A stretch of DNA of 64,000 nt from Sclerotiophoma versabilis. Its lineage: Eukaryota > Ascomycota > Dothideomycetes > Pleosporales > Didymellaceae. The stretch is from the NCBI GenBank assembly GCA_012274445.1, contig JAAROD010000026.1, forward strand, positions 558,001-622,000, given 5' to 3'. The translations under genes and the position numbers were made by a program. A model generated the notes under the pieces. The model saw only the letters and a list, made by a program, of their open reading frames with translations, ran no database searches and was not told where the DNA came from. Positions 57,183-64,000 of this stretch are shown piece after piece. The first letter of the stretch is position 1. The number at the start of each line of letters is the position of its first letter.

Positions 57183-58127
57183 TCATACCCTGACGCTGGT
57201 GAAGGGATCTGAGTCTTGCATATCCTCGAACAGGCAGTCGACATTGGCGATGTATTTCCCCAGCATGCGCTGCTTCTCTTCTTGCGAACGGGTGTTTTTG
57301 TTTGCGATGCTCTTCGAACTGTCTGTGCTTCCTCGTCTCTCGAATGCGCTGGCAAGCTTTCCGGACGGTAGAGGTGCCTCTGGCAAAAGGTAGAAGTATA
57401 AGAACTCCAACACTGTGACCTTGACGCTCTGTGTCGTCTCCTCATCGCTCTGCAGACTTGTAATGGTGAGGAGACCATCCATCTGCTCGAACACGCGGGT
57501 GTTCTGTGGTGTGGCGAGCAGTGCTGTGACGAGGACGAGGATTGCTTGCGACTGAATGGCTGGGCAATTGTATGGGTCGAGCAGGTCGAGGAGAAGGTTC
57601 ATGTAGACTTCGCGACCGAAGAGAATGCGCGACGGTGGATGCAGGAGAAGTAGGCCTTGGAGATTCGACAGGGCTGCCAGGATGAGCATGTCGTTTTGGC
57701 CATCTAGTTATTGTTAGCCGGCTTCCAAGTCCAAGGTTCGAGCGTGTTACTCTTACTGCTGCCCATGCCGAGTAGCCGCTCGAGGCAGTCTGCAACGCGG
57801 GTGGTTACTGTCGCAATGTCAGCATAAGCCTGTCGTCTGATCTCGTATGAGATGCGCACCATTCCACTCGAACCCATCCTGCAACCGGAAGAACTCTCGA
57901 AACGCAGGGTCTTCAGCCAAATCCCCCAGCTTCTTTGGCTCGTCTTGCTGCTGGCTGGCCGCGGCCGCAGATTGATTCCGTCGATGGCCGTCCTTGGCGG
58001 GCTTTGTCTTGCTGCCGTCGAGGCAGATGTGTGCGAGCATGCCCTCGATCTGGCGCAGTCCTTTGCGAATCTTGGCCGTGTCCTTGGACGCGATGTTGTC
58101 AAAGGACAGCGAGAGCAGCGCCTCCAT
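57183..58127 (-). CDS. cdc14: Cdc14, scaffold of the septation initiation network
   Basis: Orthologue of fission-yeast Cdc14 (not the CDC14 phosphatase), the small partner of the Sid1 kinase in the septation initiation network. Three exons, complement(join(57183..57703,57757..57807,57860..58127)), give 279 aa. The N-terminus is MEALLSLSFDNIASKD. The first splice rebuilds GFEWNVTTRVADCLERLLGMG and the second joins SNGQNDMLILAALSNLQGLL. The body is an all-helical repeat fold (ILVLVTALLATPQNTRVFEQ, VTVLEFLYFYLLPE). The C-terminal EEKQRMLGKYIANVDCLFED matches the family end. The 51-nt middle exon is very short. No kinase or phosphatase residues are expected or seen. Confidence 0.9.
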
Positions 58128-58832
58128 CTTGAAACGTGCAATTGCTTTGTCGCGAGGTGCTAGCGGGTGCTCGGCTGACTTGCAGCGTATGCAATCGCGG
58201 CTGGTGATGCAGTGGTGAGATGTCCGCTGGAGATAAGGTTGAAGGGTGAGTCGCGCGCAGCAAGGGCAGTCGAGGGTGCATGCAGCTAAGGGTTGGCAAA
58301 TGCGGAGAAGGAGATTATTTTGGGCTGGATGCACCTGGAAATTGGACGTTGGGCCTGTCTAGGAATGGCCGTGCGGGAGAGCGCTGGCTCAGCTGGCATG
58401 CTGATAAACAACCGCTGATAGCTGCGTTGCTATGGTGAGCGCCCCACTTCGGCTGCTGCGCGGGTGCGGGAACGATCTTAGCAACTGGCGACGTGACAAC
58501 TCATCGTCCCTGACCACCAACCCCTTGTCTGTCACCGCTCCGCTGGCCTTCTTGCAATGTTCGATTTTTTAGCTGAGCCCAATGTGACATCATGTATCGC
58601 AGGGCAACCACGGCCGTGCCGAGCGCATCACCTACAGCTTTCCTGCCGTTGGTTCCATGACCACAGAGCAATGCTGCTAATCAAACCGCACCAGACGTCT
58701 GTGAAGGGGCTTGCAGCCAGCTCGACCATCCCTCTTTACACCCTTGATGAGGCCAGAAGGAAGCAGCACAGTCAATGTCACGAGACAGCCATCTACAACC
58801 CTGGATGTCTTCATTCCTACCTACTACAATAA
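58128..58832. other. Intergenic region
   Basis: Promoter of cdc14 and 3' flank of the aldo-keto reductase gene. I see nothing coding in it. Confidence 0.5.
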
Positions 58833-59819
58833 CTAATGCCCAACCATAGCCTGCTGCGCCGGTGCATACCTGTTCCCACTTGGCTTTGCCGCATCGATTA
58901 TCCTCCTCATCTCCTTCTTCTCTTCCTCTGTCAACTCCACATCCCTACTCGCCCAGTTCTCCTCTAATCTGCTCTTCTTGGTCGTTCCTGGGATTGCGAT
59001 CATGCCCTGCGCTGCCACCCAAGCGAGCGCAATCTGCGGCGTCGTGCACCCCTTCTTCTGCGCCAACTTCTTGACCTCCTCCACGATAGCTTTGTTCTTG
59101 TAGAAGTTCTCGCCCTGGAACTTTGGCACGATCCGGCGGAAGTCGTCCGGTGCGAAATCATCAGGCGATGCGTAGTCGAAGTTGTCAACCAGCCAGCCAT
59201 GACCCAGGGGGCTGTAGGCGACATAGGCGATGCCGAGCTCTCTTGCCGTATCGATGAGACCGTCAGTCTCGTGCAGGGTCTCAAAGGCAGAGTATTCGGC
59301 TTGCACAGCGTCGATCTTGGCGATGGAATTGGCTTTGCGCAGAGTCGCTGCCGAGCACTCGGACAGGCCAATGTACTTTGTCTTCCCGGCTTTGCGGATC
59401 TCGTCGAGCGCCGTGATGGACTCGGAGAGGGGCGTGTTGGGATCGATGCGGTGTAGGTAGTAGAGATCAGGCGTGAAGCCGAGGCGCTCGATGGTGCCCT
59501 CGATATACTCCTTGATGTGGCTGGCCGAGTTTGTAACTCCTGATTCGCCGTTGAAACATTTGATTCCGCACTTTGAGGCAATGAAGACTTTGTCGCGGAC
59601 GTTGTGCTTCCTGATGAAGTCACCGAGCAGCTTTTCGTTGACACCGGCTTGGTACACGACCGCGGTGTCCCAAAAGGTGCAACCTAACTCGATGGCCTTC
59701 AGCAGGACGGGTTCGGCTTGCTCTAGGGTGAGATCGCTGCCTAGGCCAAAGCTGAGGCCCATGGCACCAAAGCCTGGGGAGTTGACCGAGAGGTCCTGAA
59801 ATTGGAGTGTCTTGACCAT
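58833..59819 (-). CDS. Aldo-keto reductase
   Basis: Intronless NADPH-dependent oxidoreductase of 328 aa with a TIM-barrel fold. The start is MVKTLQFQDLSVNSPGFGAM; an upstream in-frame Met (59867) adds a segment without similarity. The catalytic tetrad is visible: Asp51 and Tyr56 (FWDTAVVYQAG), Lys83 (ASKCGI) and His123 (YYLHRIDPN). Cofactor-binding elements include GLSECSAATL, AEYSAF, YSPLGHGWL and PGTTKKSRLEEN. The pattern is that of the aldehyde/aryl-alcohol reductase group (AKR13/yakc-like). It probably reduces aldehydes in detoxification. The divergent zinc ADH is 1.1 kb away and could share regulation; that is inference. Confidence 0.92.
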   Translation of the reverse strand: MVKTLQFQDLSVNSPGFGAMGLSFGLGSDLTLEQAEPVLLKAIELGCTFWDTAVVYQAGVNEKLLGDFIRKHNVRDKVFIASKCGIKCFNGESGVTNSASHIKEYIEGTIERLGFTPDLYYLHRIDPNTPLSESITALDEIRKAGKTKYIGLSECSAATLRKANSIAKIDAVQAEYSAFETLHETDGLIDTARELGIAYVAYSPLGHGWLVDNFDYASPDDFAPDDFRRIVPKFQGENFYKNKAIVEEVKKLAQKKGCTTPQIALAWVAAQGMIAIPGTTKKSRLEENWASRDVELTEEEKKEMRRIIDAAKPSGNRYAPAQQAMVGH

Positions 59820-60965
59820 GTTTGAGTACGAGTCAAAGAGGAATGAAGGAAGAACTTGACTGATCAAACGTGCAGGAGAGCAGACTCTTGTATGCCATCC
59901 TGCTTGTAGCTAAACCCCTAACGCCGTGTCAAACTCTTCTCACAACCACTCTTCCTTACTGTCGACAGCACGACCACCGTTCACACATAGGTTGGGAGTG
60001 CGCCGGCTATATGCCGGGTCATCGAGCTGCATTAGCGTGAAGCGTAGTTTACACAGAGCTGGTGACGTACGGTAACTCCTAAACCCGCGCAATTGCGGAC
60101 TTCAGCGAGCAGCTGTGCTCTGATAGGCGCGCAAAGCCGTTGAATCAAGGGGAAAGGTCGTTCTACCCAGTCACGATTTGAGAGTGCGATCGGACAAGTA
60201 TTTTGGCGGTGCGTTAGCAAATTGCGGAGGTCTTGCTAACTCCGATATGTCCACCTATCTACAGAAAATTCATCCCCACCAGTGATAGCGCGTTTACGAT
60301 AGGTCGCCGCGTTGAGCCTCATCACCGGCTGCGGCTGTAAGTAGCTTCTTATGGCCATACGGAGGTAAACCCGCCTGCCTATCGAAGCATGGCCTCCCTT
60401 TGGGCGTGGTGCCATCGGTCTCATACGTCAGAACGTAGATTGAGCAATGACGACGTAATTGATCCTGGACGCACCACGAGTACCTCAGAGTAAGAGCTAG
60501 AGTACCTAGATGGTGCTGCAGGAGACATAAAGTCAGTCACAGATCCTGCGGAGTCGCTGTGATAACAGTCTTACGCTTCTGCACGCTGCTGACCTGAAGT
60601 CACACTAAGTCCGCCGTGGGGCTTCCCGTTGACTACATACGAAAACTTTTGCCACGATTGGTGTAGTCCCTTAGCCTACATCACTAATTGTAATTCCAGA
60701 CCGCCATCAGTCGCACACGTTCAACAATGAACCTGTTTGACGTCAATACGCCTACCTCGGCGCGTCATGTTTTGCTAGCCTCTACCTTGCAACGCTGAAA
60801 GTCCGATAGCTTTCGGTGGTCACGGACGGAACCATGCGGTCAAGAAAGAGCATATAAACGTATAAAACAAGCAAGCACCGGCGCTACCTCGTCCACACAA
60901 CTTTATCTCGAGACCAACACCGATCCTACAACAAACTACCCACAATTACATCCTACATCTGCACA
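59820..60965. other. Divergent promoter region of AKR and zinc ADH
   Basis: 1.15 kb between two redox genes transcribed outward. It has two TATAAA boxes before the ADH and two TGCGG pentamers at 60547 and 60835 that match the AlcR target core (WGCGG). No gene. Confidence 0.5.
60853..60866 (+). promoter_or_regulatory. Tandem TATA boxes of the zinc ADH
   Basis: TATAAA at 60853-60858 and again at 60861-60866, about 110 bp before the ATG at 60966. Typical of a strongly induced promoter. Confidence 0.55.
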
Positions 60966-62042
60966 ATGACCGATTACAAGTTCGAGGGCTGGTGCGGCCA
61001 CGGCCCCGAGGCTGCTGAGGGCAAGATGAAGTGGGAAGAGTACACACCCAAGACTTTCACCGATGACGATGTTGATATCAAGATCTCTCACTGCGGTATT
61101 TGCGGATCTGACCTGCACACTCTCCGTTCCGGCTGGTACCCCACACCGTACCCTTGCGTTGTCGGCCACGAGATCATCGGCAAGGCCGTCAAGGTCGGAA
61201 AGAACGTCAAGCACGTAAAGGAGGGCGACCGCGTTGGTGTCGGTGCGCAAGCAGCTTCCTGCTTGAAGCCCGACTGCCCCATGTGCTCTGACGGCTTCGA
61301 GAACCATTGCGGCAACATGGCTGCTACATACGGCGCCTTCTTCCCTGGTGGGAAGGAGAAGACATACGGCGGATACGCAAACTACAATCGCACACCGGGT
61401 CATTTCGTATTCAAGATCCCCGACCAGATCTCCAGCGAACACGCCGCGCCTATCATGTGCGGCGGTATTACCCTCTACAGCCCACTCAAGACATATAACG
61501 CAACGGGCAAGGACGTCGGTATCGTCGGTCTAGGAGGTCTGGGTCACTTCGGTGTCCTGTTCGCAAAGGCTCTTGGCGCAAAGAGCGTAACCGTCATCTC
61601 GCGTTCGCACGCAAAGGAGGAGGACGCAAAGGCACTTGGTGCCGACAACTTCATCGCTACCGGAGATGAGGGCTGGGACCAGGGCAAGAATGCCTCTTCC
61701 CTGGACCTTATTGTCTCCACTGTCTCTTCCGACAAGATGCCTCTGCCTGGTTATCTCAACCTCCTCAAGTTCCGCGGCACGTTCGTCCAGGTGGGCGCAC
61801 CTGAGGACCCGCTACCGGCTTTCCAGGCTTTCGCTCTCATCCAGAAGGCTATCCATATCACCGGTTCGGCTATCGGCGCCCCTCACGAGATTGTAGAGAT
61901 GTTGAACCTTGTGGCAGAGAAGAACATCAAGCCATGGACACAGCTCATTCCTCTGAAGGAGGCCAACCAATCTGTTATTGACTTCGAGGCTGGCAAGCCG
62001 AGGTTCAGATTTGTCCTCGAGAACGAGAATTACACCGATTAG
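60966..62042 (+). CDS. Zinc alcohol dehydrogenase, ADH6/cinnamyl-alcohol type
   Basis: Intronless medium-chain NADP(H) dehydrogenase of 358 aa that reduces a broad range of aldehydes. Catalytic zinc ligands: Cys46 in HCGICGSDLH, His68-Glu69 in VGHE. The structural zinc site is Cys99-x4-Cys104-x2-Cys107-x7-Cys115. The Rossmann motif is GLGGLGHFGVLFAKALGA, followed by SRSHAKEEDAKALGAD, where Ser-Arg-Ser favours NADP(H). The second catalytic Cys lies in PIMCGGITLYSPLK. Length and order match Adh6/Bdh-like enzymes. Codon use is strongly biased to C/G-ending codons in the first two thirds, suggesting high expression. The tandem TATA promoter agrees with that. Confidence 0.94.
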   Translation: MTDYKFEGWCGHGPEAAEGKMKWEEYTPKTFTDDDVDIKISHCGICGSDLHTLRSGWYPTPYPCVVGHEIIGKAVKVGKNVKHVKEGDRVGVGAQAASCLKPDCPMCSDGFENHCGNMAATYGAFFPGGKEKTYGGYANYNRTPGHFVFKIPDQISSEHAAPIMCGGITLYSPLKTYNATGKDVGIVGLGGLGHFGVLFAKALGAKSVTVISRSHAKEEDAKALGADNFIATGDEGWDQGKNASSLDLIVSTVSSDKMPLPGYLNLLKFRGTFVQVGAPEDPLPAFQAFALIQKAIHITGSAIGAPHEIVEMLNLVAEKNIKPWTQLIPLKEANQSVIDFEAGKPRFRFVLENENYTD

Positions 62043-62525
62043 ATATAGACAGCCGATGATAATGAATGAATGAAAGCGATTTGATACCACATTAGGAAAC
62101 AGTATTCTAACCGGTTTACATCCTCTATCGCGAAAAGTGTGATCAGTGCAGGATTTTGATCTTCCGCGTTACGCTCACCCTGTTGAAAACCTTCACGCGG
62201 CCTGATTGCATTTCCCTTTTCTTAGATCAACGTCAAACCCTATTCGACCTTTTCAGCATGCCCATGAGCAACCTCAACTCGCAGCTTACTGTAGCAATTA
62301 CAGCTCTATCTAGTTCTTAGAAGGGATGGACGGAAATGGTCAGGATTACGACATCAGCGTAGGCAGGGGTGGCAGCTAGACTGCGTGCCGCTCTATCACC
62401 GCAATCCTAGGTAAAGGTGAGTCCGTTTGCTCAACCGCAGTGCAAGGCAGCAGTGTTTACCCATATACAATCAACCTCTATACTTCTTTCAACATACTGT
62501 CAATCCGACAGGCCACAATTTCACC
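62043..62525. other. Intergenic region
   Basis: 480 bp between two plus-strand genes; AT-richer at left. Nothing else seen. A possible 5'-leader intron (GTGAGT at 62417 to CAG) precedes the next start. Confidence 0.4.
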
Positions 62526-63302
62526 ATGGACAACACCAACATCTTCTTCCACGAGCATTCCTCCTCCCCCTCCCCGTCCAACCCACAGCCCTTCAAGTAC
62601 ACAAAACCAGCCGACAACTTCCGCCCCCTCACTCTCTCCCCATCATCAGTCCTATATCTAGCCGTCATCGCCCCCCACACGGACAAATACTCGATCCACG
62701 GCCCAGTACCCAGCTTCTCGCACCTCCTCGGCACAATCTCAGAAATCGCATCCGACAGCCCCCCAGCGCTGGACAAGCTAGAAGCGCTGCAGTACTCGGC
62801 GCCCGACGTATGGGGCGAGCGCTCAGAGAAGCCCGAATTTGCGAAGCAGGGCTTCACGACGTTTGTCGTCGAGGGCCAGCGCGGCACGTACACGGTGCTG
62901 GAAGTGCTGCGCGAGCAGAATCCCCAGGTCAGAGAGGTGCTGCCGGCGCCTGTGTATACTGTTACTCGCCACGGGCCGCTGGTTCATACTTTCTCGGGTG
63001 TTGGGGCGAAGACGAGGCTTGGGGTTGCGAAGGGTGTTGCGGCGACGAGTAAGCTTGTGGGCAGCTTTGCTGGGCGCGAGGATGCGAGGACTGCGGCGAG
63101 GATCACTATGGATGAGTTGGTTGGCGGAGAAGGGACGGTGAGTAGGATTGAGGACTGGGGAAAGGGTGATGGCGGGGGAGTGCTACTTGCGATGGCGACG
63201 GGGAAGAGGTGGGAGGTGAGGGTGCAGTATGAGGGTGAGGCGCTGAGGAAGGCTAGGGAGAGCGCTGATACAGAGGGTGCCGGGGTAGGATGGCGGTTTT
63301 GA
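62526..63302 (+). CDS. Uncharacterised 258-aa protein
   Basis: Intronless frame starting at a good ATG (TCACCATGGAC, MDNTNIFFHEHSSS). After a Ser/Pro-rich head it reads LSPSSVLYLAVIAPHTDKYS, SFSHLLGTISEIASD, ALQYSAPDVWGERSEKPEFAKQG and GTYTVLEVLREQNPQ. A Gly-rich region with VAKGVAATSKLVGSFAGRED and a final strand/helix (KRWEVRVQYEGEALRKARE) complete it. No membrane segment, signal peptide or known motif. Well-ordered alternating strand and helix segments suggest a real globular protein, and I cannot assign it. It sits alone between the ADH and EBP2. Confidence 0.65.
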   Translation: MDNTNIFFHEHSSSPSPSNPQPFKYTKPADNFRPLTLSPSSVLYLAVIAPHTDKYSIHGPVPSFSHLLGTISEIASDSPPALDKLEALQYSAPDVWGERSEKPEFAKQGFTTFVVEGQRGTYTVLEVLREQNPQVREVLPAPVYTVTRHGPLVHTFSGVGAKTRLGVAKGVAATSKLVGSFAGREDARTAARITMDELVGGEGTVSRIEDWGKGDGGGVLLAMATGKRWEVRVQYEGEALRKARESADTEGAGVGWRF

Positions 63303-63592
63303 GAGGGCATAAAGGGTAGTGATTCTTGGACAAGAATGGATGAGTGGACTGGTTTGGCGTTCTACAACGACCAAGAATACAATGGACTTAAAACGAGGAT
63401 CAGGGTCAGCAGAGGTTATGTATGTCAATCTGGAGGAGCGTGGGTAGTACAAGACCGTATGTATTGGTATCTTCAAAATATCCGGAACGGCCTCTCATCG
63501 TACGGTTAGATGAGCCTGTGCTTTTGTTTCCTCGAAGAACGCCATAGCGCCGTATGCATGCTTTCACGACCTCATCCTGCAATATCGCCCGT

Positions 63593-64000
63593 CTAGTGTT
63601 TGTTCGCTCTCCTCGCCTTGCCAGGCCTGGCCTTTGCAGCACCACCAGTCTTGCCCTTCATCTTTCTTGCAGAGAAGCCGCGGCCATCGTTAGTCGACTC
63701 AGCTGTGTTGCTCTTGGCGTGTCGCTTCTTGCCGCCAAATCCGAACTTGTCGTTCTTCTTCTGGCGCTTGTTTCCGCCGGCTCGTCCTTCGCGGCGGTCG
63801 GGCTTGGAGTCATCGGCCTCAAGGCCAATATCGAACAGATCCTCCTCGTTGATCTTGGTGATGTCTGCACCTTGACGTTCTGGAGCCTGTTAGCATACAT
63901 TCCAATGTTGCGAATGTAAAAGGTCAACGTACTCCTCTTCAGCAGGTTAATCTGCTCCATGGTATCCCTCTTCTCCTTTGCGCGCTCCTGCATCTTCGCA
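63593..64000 (-). CDS. EBP2: rRNA-processing protein EBP2 (3' part)
   Basis: C-terminal part of the nucleolar protein needed for 27S pre-rRNA processing and 60S assembly; the N-terminal exons lie beyond the right edge. Visible exons: complement(join(63593..63879,63933..>64000)), intron 53 nt, GTACG to CCAG with a GCTAAC branch site. The spliced reading gives MQERAKEKRDTMEQINLLKR, then KRQGADITKINEEDLFDIGL. The family-specific tail is KNDKFGFGGKKRHAKSNTAE, then GRGFSARKMKG and a lysine/arginine end. The FGFGGKKR..K.NTA block is diagnostic. The acceptor was chosen over an upstream AG because only it keeps frame. Confidence 0.9.

Noticed and set aside
1..64000. Transposon, CRISPR array or viral insertion
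   Set aside because: No transposase, reverse-transcriptase or integrase motifs, long terminal repeats, or regularly spaced repeats with unique spacers were seen.

Overview
The window is a 64 kb piece of nuclear chromosome from a filamentous ascomycete (Pezizomycotina). Support comes from dense single-copy eukaryotic genes broken by short introns (45-86 nt, many with CTAAC/CTGAC branch sites), from orthologues of STE50, DCP2, CDC48, EBP2, a GEN1/Yen1 nuclease and the septation scaffold Cdc14, and from families typical of moulds: a HET-domain incompatibility gene, an AlcR-like zinc-cluster regulator and a fungal type III polyketide synthase. Dothideomycetes is my guess for the class, but that is inference only. 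I see no rRNA, CRISPR, complete transposon or convincing tRNA.

Layout. 0.2-6.1 kb: OHCU decarboxylase (urate breakdown) and a 1185-aa ADF-H/PH-like protein. 6.1-11.5 kb: a gene-poor accessory patch with a HET gene that looks frame-broken and a separate decayed HET fragment in the opposite orientation. 11.5-15.3 kb: a Gln/Gly-rich glycine-zipper protein and a single-pass membrane protein that appears to use a GC-AG intron. 15.3-21.7 kb: a second sparse region with a type III PKS and an F-box-like orphan. 21.7-29.2 kb: GEN1-like resolvase, AlcR-like regulator and a serine beta-lactamase-fold hydrolase, all on the minus strand. 30.1-35.0 kb: iron-type alcohol dehydrogenase, catalase and a GPI-anchored SOD-like protein. 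35.8-41 kb: a large membrane protein and Ste50. 41.7-47.1 kb: a small orphan, CDC48 and a Ser/Pro-rich orphan. 47.3-58.1 kb: DCP2, a DUF4112-like membrane protein, a secreted duplicated-domain Cys-rich protein, a PAP2-type membrane enzyme and Cdc14. 58.8-64 kb: aldo-keto reductase, ADH6-type zinc alcohol dehydrogenase, an orphan and the 3' part of EBP2, which runs off the right edge.

The genes are mostly independent housekeeping units. Loose functional groupings are alcohol/aldehyde and peroxide metabolism (AlcR-like factor, iron-type ADH, catalase, SOD-like, AKR, zinc ADH) and a mostly minus-strand run of cell-cycle, RNA and protein-quality genes. No clear biosynthetic cluster surrounds the PKS. 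Exon boundaries were worked out by hand from splice motifs, frame and family conservation, and are stated so they can be tested.
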